From: Streptomyces sp. DvalAA-14
Lineage (GTDB): Bacteria > Actinomycetota > Actinomycetes > Streptomycetales > Streptomycetaceae
Assembly: GCF_900091855.1 (NCBI RefSeq)
Contig: NZ_FMCH01000320.1
Coordinates: 1-32,027, forward strand
Direction: 5' to 3'
DNA length: 32,027 bases
The first letter of the stretch is position 1, and each line of letters begins with the position of its first letter. The notes beneath the pieces were generated by a model, which made no database searches, had not been told where the DNA came from, and saw nothing but the letters and a program-made list of their open reading frames with translations. This document shows positions 1 through 8,412 of the stretch, piece by piece. The translations under genes and the position numbers were made by a program.

Positions 1-803
1 CCCTCGGCGACTGCAGCAACCCGCCGACCCTGTTCAACACCCAGGTCCTGCCCACCGCGGGGACCTACACCATCAAGGTGAGCCCCCCGGGGATCGCGAC
101 AGGGAGCTTCACCTTCCGGGTGTACGCGGTACCCACTGATCTGAAGACCACGGGCTCGGTCGGCGGTCCACCCGTCACCCTCACCACCACGGCGGTCGGA
201 CAGAAGTCGAGCTTCACCTTCAATGTCACGGCCGACCAGCGCGTCTTCTTCAGTTGCGCGACCGACCTGGCCGACGCCGACGGCGGACTCGGTACGTATC
301 TGCTGCTCGACCCGGCGGGCGATCAGGTCAGCTTCGGCCTGTGCGACACACCTCCACTGCTCTTCGACAGCCAGGTGCTGAGCACGCCCGGCACCTACAC
401 GATCACCGTGGACCCGCCGGGCATCGCCACCGGGAGCGTGACCGTCCAGGCGTACGCGGTGCCGGACGACGTTACGGCGGCCGCCACGATCGACGGACCG
501 GCGGTCGGTCTGGCGACCCCGGCGGTGGGCCAGAAGGCGAGCGTCACCTTCACCGGCACTGCGGGACAGAACATCTCCGCGGTGGCCACCGGGTCCACGT
601 ACGCGGGGGGTGTCTCCGTTCAGCTGATCTCCCCCGACGGCGATTGGCTGTGGGGCGACACCGTCTACGGCGCCGACGCGGTGACAGACACCGCAGAACT
701 GCCGTCGACCGGCACGTACACGATTCTGATCAGCCCGGCGGGGATCGACACCGGCGGTATCAGCTATCAGCTGAGCACGGCGGCGGCGGAAGTCGGCGCC
801 TGA
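1..803 (+). CDS. C-terminal part of a repeat-containing, probably extracellular beta-sandwich protein (partial)
   Basis: The frame is open from base 3 and ends with TGA at 801-803, so the gene starts before the window; the GTG at 78 is an internal valine. At least 266 residues are visible. They form two full repeats of about 107-110 residues and the end of an earlier one, each closing with a GTYTI..PPGIATG-type strand (nt 60, 390 and 711). The sequence is rich in Thr, Gly, Val and Ser with few charges, as in exported beta-sandwich repeats of the PPC (pre-peptidase C-terminal) type. No catalytic motif is visible in this part. The last repeat lacks the paired cysteines of the earlier ones. A strong terminator follows directly. 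Surface or secreted location is inferred from composition only, because the N-terminus is outside the window. Confidence 0.75.
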   Translation, partial: LGDCSNPPTLFNTQVLPTAGTYTIKVSPPGIATGSFTFRVYAVPTDLKTTGSVGGPPVTLTTTAVGQKSSFTFNVTADQRVFFSCATDLADADGGLGTYLLLDPAGDQVSFGLCDTPPLLFDSQVLSTPGTYTITVDPPGIATGSVTVQAYAVPDDVTAAATIDGPAVGLATPAVGQKASVTFTGTAGQNISAVATGSTYAGGVSVQLISPDGDWLWGDTVYGADAVTDTAELPSTGTYTILISPAGIDTGGISYQLSTAAAEVGA

Positions 804-808
804 AAGAC

Positions 809-844
809 GGCTGTCGGCCGCCCTTTTCGGGGCGGCCGGCAGCC
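809..844 (+). terminator. Rho-independent-like terminator of the repeat protein gene
   Basis: A 15-bp stem (809-823 with 830-844) pairs completely apart from one G-T pair and closes on a 6-nt loop, ttttcg. It begins 6 nt after the stop codon. It lacks a downstream T-run, which is common for actinobacterial terminators. Confidence 0.8.
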
Positions 845-1127
845 GTGTGTGTTCCCGTCCCTATTCGCAGGCGAATTCGGCCCGCATACATCCCATTTAT
901 GCCCGGCAGAAATAGCACTCAAGTATTCCGCTTAACCTGTGAATTGCACATCCATTGACACTCGAGCACCACAATGTAAGGATAGATTTGCGAGAGCAGG
1001 TCATCTCGCACACAAATCCACTATCAGGGGGATCAAGCCTGGTTATCCAAATTTGGAGCAAGACGGAGAAACGATCCATCCGGGGTTTCCGGTTAATAAG
1101 GTTCAATCTTCGATCAGGAGCTCAAAA
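845..1127 (+). promoter_or_regulatory. AT-rich intergenic spacer with a promoter candidate for the secreted-protein gene
   Basis: This 283-nt gene-free stretch is clearly richer in A and T than its surroundings. TTGACA at 955-960 followed by a 17-nt spacer and AAGGAT at 978-983 resembles a housekeeping (HrdB/sigma70) promoter. A perfect 7-bp inverted repeat, TGCGAGA (989-995) and TCTCGCA (1004-1010) with an 8-nt loop, lies just downstream and could be an operator or a 5' UTR hairpin. The leader to the ATG at 1128 would be about 135 nt. The promoter call rests on matches only. Confidence 0.45.
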
Positions 1128-1772
1128 ATGAAGAAGAAGACTCTGCTCGGAACGCTGGCCGTGCCGACCGCCGCCGCGGTGTTCGGAATTGTCAGTGTGC
1201 TCACCACGGCCGGCCCGGCGTCCGCCGCGACGACCACGCCGTTCTCGCTGGACTGCCAGTCCGAGCTGAACTCGACGCAGTTCACCCTCACCGACAGCAT
1301 GACCAGCACCGCGCCCACCTCGGTGGCCGCCGGTGCGACGTTCGCCGCGAGCGGCTCGGCGGCGTCGCTGACGGTGCCGGCGTCGATCGGCGGCCTCCAG
1401 GTCCAGGAGGCGGGCGATCTCACGCTGCAGATCCAGGTGAACAACGCGACCATCCTCAACCAGACGCTGTCCGGCGGCACCAATCTGGGCACCGGCACTC
1501 CGTCGATCACCAGGAGCGGGAACGTCGTCACCCTGACGATCCCCGGTCCGCTGGCGGGCGGCAGCCTCGTCAAGGTCCCGACCATCAACTTCACGTTGAA
1601 GGCGGGAGCCAGCGGGGGCGTCGTCAGCACCCAGATCGTCGGCAGCAGCTACGACGACCCGGGTCTGAACGTGACGAGCCAGATCACCCAGGACGACGCG
1701 ACGGTCACCTCGTCCCCCGCGGCCTGTTTCGCCACGGACAGTCCGCTGCTGTCCAGCACGCACATCAACTGA
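1128..1772 (+). CDS. Small secreted protein of unknown function
   Basis: The 214-residue product starts at ATG 1128, preceded by CAGGAG at 1115-1120; the longer upstream reading frame has no such site. Residues 1-33 are a clear Sec signal peptide: MKKK, a hydrophobic stretch, then ASA-A with predicted cleavage after Ala33. The mature part is rich in Thr, Ser, Val and Ala with alternating hydrophobic positions, suggesting a beta-rich fold, and has one cysteine near each end (in LDCQSE and AACFAT), a likely disulphide. I do not recognise the family. It lies just upstream of, and in the same direction as, the biosynthetic operon, but a hairpin separates them, so a link to the pathway, for example as an extracellular carrier or binding protein, is only a guess. 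Confidence 0.8.
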   Translation: MKKKTLLGTLAVPTAAAVFGIVSVLTTAGPASAATTTPFSLDCQSELNSTQFTLTDSMTSTAPTSVAAGATFAASGSAASLTVPASIGGLQVQEAGDLTLQIQVNNATILNQTLSGGTNLGTGTPSITRSGNVVTLTIPGPLAGGSLVKVPTINFTLKAGASGGVVSTQIVGSSYDDPGLNVTSQITQDDATVTSSPAACFATDSPLLSSTHIN

Positions 1773-1782
1773 TTCACCCGCT

Positions 1783-1825
1783 CCGGGTCCGGTGCGGGCG
1801 CCTGTCCGGCTCGCACCGGGCCCGG
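1783..1825 (+). terminator. Hairpin between secreted-protein gene and biosynthetic operon
   Basis: A 14-bp stem (1783-1796 with 1812-1825) has one G-T pair and a 15-nt loop, starting 10 nt after the stop codon. It may terminate the secreted-protein transcript or act as a partial terminator that reduces read-through into the ABC transporter genes. About 75 nt remain before the next start, and I see no obvious second promoter there. Confidence 0.55.
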
Positions 1826-1899
1826 GGCGAAGTGCGGCCCAACCGGCCGTCAAGAGGCCGACGCCCGGCCGACAACGCGTTCCCGACCGAAGGGCATGG

Positions 1900-2907
1900 A
1901 TGATGGACCTGGTTTCCGCGGTTGTGCCTGCGGAACCACCGGCGCATCCCAAGGACGGCCTCACCGAGCCCGTCCTGAGGATCGCCGATGTGGTGAAGTC
2001 CTACGCGGGACGCACCGTCGTGCACGGTGTGAGCATCGAGATCAGCGCCGGCGAGTGCTTCGGCCTCCTGGGGCCGAACGGCGCCGGTAAGACGACGACC
2101 ATCCTCACCGCCTGCGGCCTGCTCGGCCCGGACTCGGGCGAGGTGACCCTGGGCGCCGAGCGCCTGCCGGTGGCGCTGGCCGCGGCGCGCCGCCAGATCG
2201 GCTATGTGCCCCAGGACATCGCGCTCTACGACGACCTTTCCGGGCGGGAGAACCTTATTTTCTTCGGAAATCTCTACGGGCTGCGCCGGGCAGCGCTCCG
2301 GAAGCGCATCGACGAGGCACTGGATTTCGTCGGTCTCGGCGACCGCGGAAAAGACAGGGTCGGGACGTATTCGGGGGGGATGAAAAGGCGGCTCAATATC
2401 GCTGCCGCACTGCTGCACGAACCGGCCGTGCTGATTCTGGACGAGCCCACGGTTGGCGTCGATCCGCAGAGCCGAAATGCGATTCTCGAGGGCCTGCACG
2501 AGCTCCGTGTCTCAGGAATTGCCATCCTGTACACAAGCCATTACATGGACGAAATCGAACGGATCTGCAATCGCATCGGCATCATGGACGAAGGCAGGAT
2601 CCTCGCCGAAGGCACGCGCGAACAACTGATGAAGACGCTGGGCGCGGAGGTCGAGCGGGTCCGGCTGTCCTGCCGGGGCGACGCGAGCCGGGCCGCGGCC
2701 CACCTGACGGCGCTCAGCTGCGTGGTCGGAGTCGAAGTGGTGGACGGCGCCTTGGAGGTGGCCGTCCGCGGTGCGGCCGGCTCACTGCCTGAGGTGCTGA
2801 CCGCGCTCGCCCGGGACGGTGTGGACGTCACCGCGCTCTCTGTTGACACACCGGACCTGGAAAGTGTGTTCCTGCATCTGACCGGCAAGGCGCTGCGGGA
2901 TGTCTAG
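1900..2907 (+). CDS. ABC exporter ATP-binding protein (DrrA-like)
   Basis: This 335-residue protein is the ATPase of an ABC-2 type exporter with the two permeases that follow. Walker A GPNGAGKT is at residues 58-65, Q-loop Gln105, signature YSGGMK at 157-162, Walker B ending at Asp181 with catalytic Glu182, and H-loop His214. About 100 residues follow the nucleotide-binding domain, as in DrrA/NodI-type drug and lipid exporters. The start chosen is ATG 1900, with GAAGGG at 1889-1894; an upstream GTG at 1792 would add a Pro/Arg-rich stretch that looks non-coding and overlaps the preceding hairpin. The stretch 2250-2420 uses more A/T-ending codons than its neighbours. The gene overlaps the next by 8 nt, indicating translational coupling. 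Confidence 0.93.
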   Translation: MMDLVSAVVPAEPPAHPKDGLTEPVLRIADVVKSYAGRTVVHGVSIEISAGECFGLLGPNGAGKTTTILTACGLLGPDSGEVTLGAERLPVALAAARRQIGYVPQDIALYDDLSGRENLIFFGNLYGLRRAALRKRIDEALDFVGLGDRGKDRVGTYSGGMKRRLNIAAALLHEPAVLILDEPTVGVDPQSRNAILEGLHELRVSGIAILYTSHYMDEIERICNRIGIMDEGRILAEGTREQLMKTLGAEVERVRLSCRGDASRAAAHLTALSCVVGVEVVDGALEVAVRGAAGSLPEVLTALARDGVDVTALSVDTPDLESVFLHLTGKALRDV

Positions 2908-4099
2908 GGCGCCGGTTTTCCGGGCGGTCTTCCGGAAGGAATTGCGGCACGGCTGGCGGGACCGCTCCGTCCTGATCCTGGTCTTCCTGGTGCCGCTGCT
3001 CCTGGCCGGCATCACCACCCTGGCCTTCAGCCGGATCGGCTCGGCCGGCGCGACGACGCTGGGAACAGTCGACAACGACCACGGCCGGGTGGCGGGGATA
3101 TTCCTCGAAGACGTTGTGCCGGGGCTGCGGGTCGGCGGCAAGCCGCTGGTGAAGACCGTCTCGTTCGCGACCGAGGCCGAGGCGAAAGCCGCCACCAAGA
3201 ACGGCAGGATCGCCGCGGCGATCATTCTCCCGGCGGGGCTGACCGCGAAGGTCAACTCGGGCAACGACGCGCGCCTGACCCTGATCACCGGCGCCGACAG
3301 CTCGCTCGGCACCCCTGTCGCGCAGGCGATGGTGCACGGGTTCAGCGCGCAGATCGCCGCGAACCGCCTGTCGTTCGAAGTCGCGTCGACCGGCCCGGGG
3401 GGGCAGCCGCCGTCCGAGCGGCTGCGTACGGCGGCAGCCGACCTGCGCAGTCCGGTCACCGTCGACAACGACTTCACCGGGGCACGGACCCTGTCGCCCG
3501 CGAGTTACTTCGCGCCGTCCATGGTGATCCTGGCGCTGTTCTTCTGCGGGCAGATCGCGGCCCGCGGGCTGCTCGGCGAGCGGAAGCGGCGCACCCTCGC
3601 GCGGATGGTGCTCTCGTCGGCGCCGGCCTGGCGGGTGCTGATGGCCCGGTACACCGCCTCACTCGTGGTCGGCCTGGCCGGGGCCGCGGTGGTGCTCGGG
3701 GTGTTCGGTCTGTTCGGCGCCTCCTTCGGCAGCACCCCCGTGCTGGTCCTGCTGGTGCTCGTCACGGGAGCGGCGATGATCAGCGTCTCCTCACTGGTGG
3801 TGCTGATCGCCACGACCGAGGAGCAGGCCGGCAACCTGGGCACGGTGATGGCCTTCGTACTCGCCATCCTCGGCGGCAACTTCGTTCCCCCTTCGCAGAG
3901 TTCGCAGATCCTTCGGCAGCTCGCGCTGTTCACCCCCAACGGCTGGGCGGTTCGGGCGTTCACCGACCTCTCGGTGGCGGCGAAGGATCCCCTCACGGTG
4001 GTGGCGCCGTCCCTGCTGGTGCTCATCGGGTTCACCGTGGTGGCCGGTGTGCCCTCCGTGCTCCTCTCCCGACGGATGCTGAGGTCCTCCCATGCCTAG
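2900..4099 (+). CDS. ABC-2 type exporter permease, first subunit
   Basis: The 399-residue integral membrane protein has an N-terminal membrane segment (about residues 24-44), a large extracytoplasmic domain to about residue 200, and then a bundle of about five membrane segments. This is the topology of ABC-2 (YhgE/DrrB-like) permeases. The motif GGNFVPP and the later LFTPNGWAVRAF match the conserved C-terminal region of the family. The start ATG lies inside the end of the ATPase gene (ATGTCTAG overlap), so the two are translated together. It is paired with a second permease of the same design, suggesting a heterodimeric channel. The substrate is probably the acyl product of the downstream synthase, by operon logic only. 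Confidence 0.88.
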   Translation: MSRAPVFRAVFRKELRHGWRDRSVLILVFLVPLLLAGITTLAFSRIGSAGATTLGTVDNDHGRVAGIFLEDVVPGLRVGGKPLVKTVSFATEAEAKAATKNGRIAAAIILPAGLTAKVNSGNDARLTLITGADSSLGTPVAQAMVHGFSAQIAANRLSFEVASTGPGGQPPSERLRTAAADLRSPVTVDNDFTGARTLSPASYFAPSMVILALFFCGQIAARGLLGERKRRTLARMVLSSAPAWRVLMARYTASLVVGLAGAAVVLGVFGLFGASFGSTPVLVLLVLVTGAAMISVSSLVVLIATTEEQAGNLGTVMAFVLAILGGNFVPPSQSSQILRQLALFTPNGWAVRAFTDLSVAAKDPLTVVAPSLLVLIGFTVVAGVPSVLLSRRMLRSSHA

Positions 4100-5255
4100 G
4101 ATCTGGGTGATCGCGGCCAACAACCTGCTGCGTCTGGTCCGCCAGCCGATCATCCTGTTCACCACGCTGGTGCTTCCCTTCGCCATCATCACGATCGTCG
4201 GCCTGGTGCTGGGCAACGACCCCGGGAGGCTCACCATCGGCGTGGTCGCCCACGGCTCCAACTCCTACGAACAGGGGCTGGTCCACGACATCCAGTCGTC
4301 GTCGGCCCTGCACACCGTGCGCTACTCCAGCGACGCGGACCTCGAAACCGCGGTGCGCAGAGGGCAGGTCGGGGCGGGTCTGGTGGTGCCCGCGAACTTC
4401 GGTCCCGGGCTGGACGCGGGGACCCCGGTGCGGCTGCGCTTCCTCACGACTCCGGACCAGAGCCAGGCGACGACCATCCGGACAGTGGTCAACTCGATCC
4501 TGGACGAGCAGATTGCGCCGGTGCAGGCCGGTATCTTCTCGCACCGGACGACCGGCCGGGAGGTCCGCGCCGAGACCGCCCGCGCACGCCGGCTGTCGGT
4601 AGGTGTCGAACTCCCGCCGATCACGGGGGTGTCGGTCGCCAAGCCGAGTGCGATGCGCCTGGGCGTCGACTACACCGGGCCGTCCAACCTCACCCTGTTC
4701 GTGATCCTGACCTCGATGACCTCCTCGGCCGCGCTGGTCGAGAGCCGAGTGACCGGCATCACCAGGCGCGTCCTGACCATGCCGATGTCCCGCTGGACCC
4801 TGCTCGCAGGCGAACTGCTCGCCAGGCTTCTCATCTCGCTCGCGCAGGCGGCCGTGATCCTGGTGTTCTGCTCGGCCGTGTTCAAGGTCCGGTGGGGTGA
4901 CCCGCTGGGCGTCGGCGCCCTCACCCTCGCACTGTGCGCCTTCGGTGCCGCGTTGGGGATGCTGGTGGGTTTCGCCGCCAGGACCACCGCGCAGGCGATC
5001 GCCTTCGGACCGCCCGTCGGGGTGGCGCTGGGCATGCTCGGAGGCTGCATGTGGCCGCTCAATATCGTCGGTGGAGTCATGCGCACCATCGGGCACTTCA
5101 CCCCGAACGCCTGGGCGATGGACGGCTATGTCTCTTTGATCAACACGAGCGGGGGCATCGGCGACGTGCTCCGGCCGATCGGCGTCATCGCGGCGATGAC
5201 CGCGGCCCTACTCGTCGCCGCGGCGGCGATCATCCGAAGGAGAAGCCTCGTATGA
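4092..5255 (+). CDS. ABC-2 type exporter permease, second subunit
   Basis: This 387-residue protein repeats the topology of the preceding permease: one N-terminal membrane segment (about residues 17-38), an external domain of about 160 residues, then about five segments. The GGCMWPL motif and HFTPNAWAMDGY correspond to GGNFVPP and LFTPNGWAVRAF in its partner, so the two are probably diverged paralogues. ATGCCTAG overlaps the upstream stop by 8 nt and the downstream gene begins inside its stop codon (ATGA), which keeps it in the same translational unit. It is predicted to form the membrane pore with the first permease, powered by the DrrA-like ATPase. Confidence 0.88.
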   Translation: MPRIWVIAANNLLRLVRQPIILFTTLVLPFAIITIVGLVLGNDPGRLTIGVVAHGSNSYEQGLVHDIQSSSALHTVRYSSDADLETAVRRGQVGAGLVVPANFGPGLDAGTPVRLRFLTTPDQSQATTIRTVVNSILDEQIAPVQAGIFSHRTTGREVRAETARARRLSVGVELPPITGVSVAKPSAMRLGVDYTGPSNLTLFVILTSMTSSAALVESRVTGITRRVLTMPMSRWTLLAGELLARLLISLAQAAVILVFCSAVFKVRWGDPLGVGALTLALCAFGAALGMLVGFAARTTAQAIAFGPPVGVALGMLGGCMWPLNIVGGVMRTIGHFTPNAWAMDGYVSLINTSGGIGDVLRPIGVIAAMTAALLVAAAAIIRRRSLV

Positions 5256-5803
5256 CCCTTCCCGTGCACGTGGTTGCGGTGCCGGACGCCGCTGAGACCA
5301 CCGACGGCGCACCCGACGAGACACTCCAGTACCTGGCCGCGTACCTGGCCCTGCTCGACGAGATCGTCGGCGACTCGGCGGACAACGAGGAGATGCTGGC
5401 CCGGCTGCGGGCGACCCCGGAGGGAGTGGCCGGCGCGCTGGAACTGGTGACGACAGGCATCCCGGCCGCGTTCCGGCCGGAGAAGGCCGAGGGTGAGACG
5501 GGCAGGGTGCTCTTCGTCATCGACACCGACACCGAACAGATACGCCTGTGCTTCGAGTTCCTGCCGGACCGGTGCGAAGCCGTACCGATCACGGACGAGT
5601 TCGCCACGACCGTCCGCATTGGGGTTGCCGACTTCCTGAAGATCGCGTTCAAGTACCTCGACGGGAACGACGCGTACCTCAACGGCCTTACCGAGGTGAC
5701 CGGCGATGTCTTCATCGCGACCAACCTCGACCAGTGGTTCGACCGACCCAGCACGGACATGGCCGACATGATCTCGAGCATGACGGCGGACAGCGGGTTC
5801 TAG
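5252..5803 (+). CDS. SCP2 sterol-carrier-like domain protein
   Basis: This 183-residue cytosolic protein starts at ATG 5252 in a 4-nt overlap (ATGA) with the permease, with GAAGGAGAAG upstream. Its C-terminal half shows the SCP2 pattern: a beta strand, DFLKIAFKYLDGNDAYLNG, then VTGDVFIATNLDQWF, matching the family's G-K-hydrophobic-x-GD core. SCP2 domains bind lipids or acyl-CoAs in a hydrophobic tunnel. The N-terminal 60 residues are acidic and helical. Between an exporter and a fatty-acid/polyketide-like synthase, it could carry the hydrophobic product or an intermediate, or be a catalytically adapted SCP2 fold. The assignment comes from pattern recognition of a divergent family, so it is moderate. 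Confidence 0.65.
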   Translation: MTLPVHVVAVPDAAETTDGAPDETLQYLAAYLALLDEIVGDSADNEEMLARLRATPEGVAGALELVTTGIPAAFRPEKAEGETGRVLFVIDTDTEQIRLCFEFLPDRCEAVPITDEFATTVRIGVADFLKIAFKYLDGNDAYLNGLTEVTGDVFIATNLDQWFDRPSTDMADMISSMTADSGF

Positions 5804-5829
5804 GGCAATAAGGCCAGGGGAGAAGCACT

Positions 5830-6318
5830 ATGGACACAGTGAGGCGGTCCGGGGCCGGTGACCCGTTCTCCCGGATCGGTATCGATGTGGTCGACCTCCA
5901 CCGCATAGACCGGATCGTTCGGGACTTCGGCGGCTCCGCGGCGGATGTGCTGCTGGACGCTCACGAGGTGGAGAGCTCGGCGGACCTGGGGCACGCCGAA
6001 CTGGTCCGCGTCGTCGGCGCGGCGCTGGGCACCAAGGAAGCGTGGGTGAAGGCGCGACTGCGCCGGCCGGCCGGGTGGCGGTTCCCGGACGCCTGTTTCG
6101 TCCCCCGGCCGGATCAGGAGCGCTCCCCTTCCGAGCCGGCGTTCCGGGCGGTGCTGGACCGGTTCCGGGCCGATCTCGCCATCGACTCGGTGATGGACGG
6201 CGTCGTCCGGGACGGCGGCGCCGCTGTGGATCCGGCCGGGGATACTGCCGCCGAGAGTCCCGGGCACGCGTGGTACGGCGTCCTTGACCGGTGGCTGGTA
6301 TCGGCGGTGATCCTGTGA
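5830..6318 (+). CDS. AcpS-like protein with the N-terminal phosphopantetheinyl transferase motifs only
   Basis: Start ATG 5830 follows AGGGGAGAAG. The 162-residue protein has the first two AcpS motifs: GIDVVDL (residues 17-23, including Asp19 expected to bind Mg) and KEAWVKA (69-75, with Glu70 and Lys74). The C-terminal SLSH strand of AcpS is absent. Instead there is a tail of about 80 residues ending in HAWYGVLDRWLVSAVIL. AcpS enzymes (about 120-130 residues) move 4'-phosphopantetheine from CoA to a serine of an acyl carrier protein and work as trimers with active sites between subunits. A second short AcpS-like gene at 12465 has the motifs missing here. It may be a half enzyme, a degenerate one, or a divergent full enzyme. 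Confidence 0.6.
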   Translation: MDTVRRSGAGDPFSRIGIDVVDLHRIDRIVRDFGGSAADVLLDAHEVESSADLGHAELVRVVGAALGTKEAWVKARLRRPAGWRFPDACFVPRPDQERSPSEPAFRAVLDRFRADLAIDSVMDGVVRDGGAAVDPAGDTAAESPGHAWYGVLDRWLVSAVIL

Positions 6319-7268
6319 CCGTGCTGCTGTTCCCCGGGCAAGGGACGCAACGGACAGGCATGGGCCAGGCACTGTTCCATGGCTTCGATGAGGCGGCGGC
6401 CACTCTTGCCGGGGCCGCGGCGATCACCGGGCGGGATCTCGGTGCCCTGATGCGCCGCGGCCCGAGCAGCGTGCTCACCCGGACCGGTTCCGCGCAGGTC
6501 GCGGTCACCACCGTGAGCCTGGCGGCGCTGGCCGTACTCCGCGCGCGGGCGGTGGCGTACGACGCCGTCGCCGGACACAGCGTAGGGATGCTGGCGGCAC
6601 TGGCAGCCGCCGATGTGCTGGACCCCGCCGACGCGATTGCGCTGGCCGCACGGCGCGGCACGATCATGGACGCGTTGCCGCTGGGCGGCTCGATGGTCAG
6701 CGTGGCCGGGCTGGCGTCGCCGATCGCGGTCGACGTGGTCCGGATGGTACGGCGGCGGACCGGCTCGGCGGTCGTGGTGGGGCTGGTCAACGGCCCCCAG
6801 AACGTGGTCGTGAGCGGCGAGGAGGCCGGCGTGGCGGAAGCGGTCAGGGCGCTGCACGAGGCGGGTTCGTCGTCAGCCGTCCCGCTGACGGTCAGTCACG
6901 CCTTCCACTCGCCGCTGATGTCCGGCGCCCGGCCGGCCTGGCAGGACGTGGTCGCGGCCCAGCCGCTGCGGAACGCGAGGATCCCGGTGCTGGCGGACAG
7001 CACCGGGGAGCCGCTGATCAGTCAGCGAGCCATCAGGGAGTTCCTGGTGGAGCAGCTGACCAGTCCGGTGCGATGGGACCTGGTCTGCCGGCACCTCTGC
7101 GCATCGGGCGAACGGGAGGCGATCGAGATGGGCGACAGCAAGGCGCTCCGGTCCCTCGGGCTGCCCTACGAACAGCTGCGAGTGACCACGATGGCCGCTC
7201 CGCAGTTTCTCGCGTCGCTGCGCGATCCGGGTCGGACGCCCCTGCGACTGGCCGGGAGAACCATCTGA
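6315..7268 (+). CDS. Malonyl-CoA:ACP transacylase (FabD-like)
   Basis: The 317-residue protein probably starts at GTG 6315 (GTGA overlap with the preceding stop), giving MTVLLFPGQGTQ, the normal FabD N-terminus; an upstream GTG at 6291 is possible. Nucleophile motif GHSVG places Ser89. The conserved Arg follows in ARRGTIMDAL, and the catalytic His region reads HAFHSPLM. A HAFH-type motif goes with malonyl rather than methylmalonyl use in the related modular AT domains. It loads malonyl units onto the ACP encoded at 8131. Actinobacterial type II polyketide synthases usually borrow the housekeeping FabD, so a dedicated copy in the operon suggests a synthase that works apart from primary metabolism. 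Confidence 0.9.
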   Translation: MTVLLFPGQGTQRTGMGQALFHGFDEAAATLAGAAAITGRDLGALMRRGPSSVLTRTGSAQVAVTTVSLAALAVLRARAVAYDAVAGHSVGMLAALAAADVLDPADAIALAARRGTIMDALPLGGSMVSVAGLASPIAVDVVRMVRRRTGSAVVVGLVNGPQNVVVSGEEAGVAEAVRALHEAGSSSAVPLTVSHAFHSPLMSGARPAWQDVVAAQPLRNARIPVLADSTGEPLISQRAIREFLVEQLTSPVRWDLVCRHLCASGEREAIEMGDSKALRSLGLPYEQLRVTTMAAPQFLASLRDPGRTPLRLAGRTI

Positions 7269-8065
7269 TGACAGCGGATGCCCAACAAGCCCAAGGCGCC
7301 CAGCGAACCGAACCAGCCGAACCAGCCGAACGACCGGTCGCGCTGGTCACCGGGGGTTCGCGCGGTATAGGCGCGGCGGTGGCCAAACGCCTGGCCCGCG
7401 ATGGCATGTACGTGCTCGTCAACTACCGGTCCCGGGTGAAGGAGGCCACCGCCGTCGTCGAGGAGATCCGGGCGGCCGGCGGCGTCGCGGAGGCCGCTCG
7501 GGCGGATGTGAGCCAGGAGGACCAGACCCGCGAGATGTTCCGGCAGCTGCGGCGGTCCCACGGCCGGCTGGACGTGCTGGTGAACAACGCCGGGCTCACG
7601 GACGACGGATTCGTCGTGTTGATGAGCGACCGCAAGTGGCGGTCGGTGATCGACACGGACCTGACCGGGGCGTTCCACTGCGCCCGGGACGGCGTACGGA
7701 TGATGCTGGCAGCAGGGCGCGGCACCGTGGTCAACGTGTCGAGCGTGTCCGGACTGGCCGGCCCTTCGGGGCAGGCCAACTACGCCGCCGCCAAAGCCGG
7801 ACTCATCGCGCTGACCAAGAGCCTGGCCACCGAGGTGGCCGATCGCGGAGTCCGGGTCAACACCGTCGTACCCGGGTTCGTCGACAGCGACATGCTGCGC
7901 AAGATGCCGCCCGAGACCCTCGCCGACCAACTGCGTCAGGTGCCCATGCGCCGGGTCGGCACCTGTGACGAGGTCGCCGCCGCGGTGGCATGGCTGGCAG
8001 GGCCCGAGTCGTCTTATGTTACCGGCTCGACCCTGGTCGTCGACGGCGGGCTCATCCGGCACTGA
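7268..8065 (+). CDS. 3-oxoacyl-ACP reductase, SDR family (FabG-like)
   Basis: This 265-residue short-chain dehydrogenase starts at ATG 7268 (TGATG overlap with the FabD-like gene). The NADPH site TGGSRGIG is at residues 28-35, followed by NNAG, catalytic Ser159, Tyr172 and Lys176, and the C-terminal TGSTLVVDGG. These are standard for FabG-type ketoreductases acting on beta-ketoacyl-ACP. A 22-residue N-terminal extension rich in Gln, Glu, Pro and Ala includes a small tandem repeat of a gaaccagcc unit and is atypical for housekeeping FabG. It supplies the ketoreduction step of the chain-extension cycle. Confidence 0.92.
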   Translation: MTADAQQAQGAQRTEPAEPAERPVALVTGGSRGIGAAVAKRLARDGMYVLVNYRSRVKEATAVVEEIRAAGGVAEAARADVSQEDQTREMFRQLRRSHGRLDVLVNNAGLTDDGFVVLMSDRKWRSVIDTDLTGAFHCARDGVRMMLAAGRGTVVNVSSVSGLAGPSGQANYAAAKAGLIALTKSLATEVADRGVRVNTVVPGFVDSDMLRKMPPETLADQLRQVPMRRVGTCDEVAAAVAWLAGPESSYVTGSTLVVDGGLIRH

Positions 8066-8130
8066 CGCCCCGGTTCCTGGGAGCCGGTCGTCGCGGAACG
8101 CATTACAGGAGCGGGAGAGGGAGGAACGTC

Positions 8131-8412
8131 ATGTCGACGCCTGAGGACATGCGGTTGCGGGTGAAGGAACAGCAGGATCTGTGCAGACGGATCAGGGAGA
8201 TGCTGGTGGCACGGTTGGACCTGCCCTTCGATGTGGACTGGATCACCGATGACCAACCCCTTTTCGGCCGGGGACTGGAACTCGACAGTGTTGACGCACT
8301 GGAGATCTCGATCGGTGTGAACGCGCTGTTCGGGGCGTCACTCGAGGATGACGACCGGGAGGCCTTCGGGTCGGTCGCGAAGCTCGCGGAGCGCATCAGT
8401 GACCAGCTCTGA
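8131..8412 (+). CDS. Acyl carrier protein
   Basis: This 93-residue acidic protein starts at ATG 8131 behind GGGAGAGGGAGG. The phosphopantetheine attachment motif is LELDSVDALE, with Ser53 as the modified residue. The surrounding helices and the FGRGLELDS run fit carriers of type II polyketide and fatty-acid systems. A 65-nt gap separates it from the ketoreductase, so it has its own strong ribosome binding site, as expected for a carrier needed in excess. It would carry malonyl and growing acyl chains for the KS, KR, DH and ER proteins encoded around it. Modification may involve the AcpS-like proteins at 5830 and 12465 or a housekeeping transferase. Confidence 0.9.
   Translation: MSTPEDMRLRVKEQQDLCRRIREMLVARLDLPFDVDWITDDQPLFGRGLELDSVDALEISIGVNALFGASLEDDDREAFGSVAKLAERISDQL

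Noticed and set aside
78..803. A complete gene starting at GTG 78
   Set aside because: The frame is open to the left edge, and the preceding codons continue the same repeat pattern, so 78 is an internal codon.
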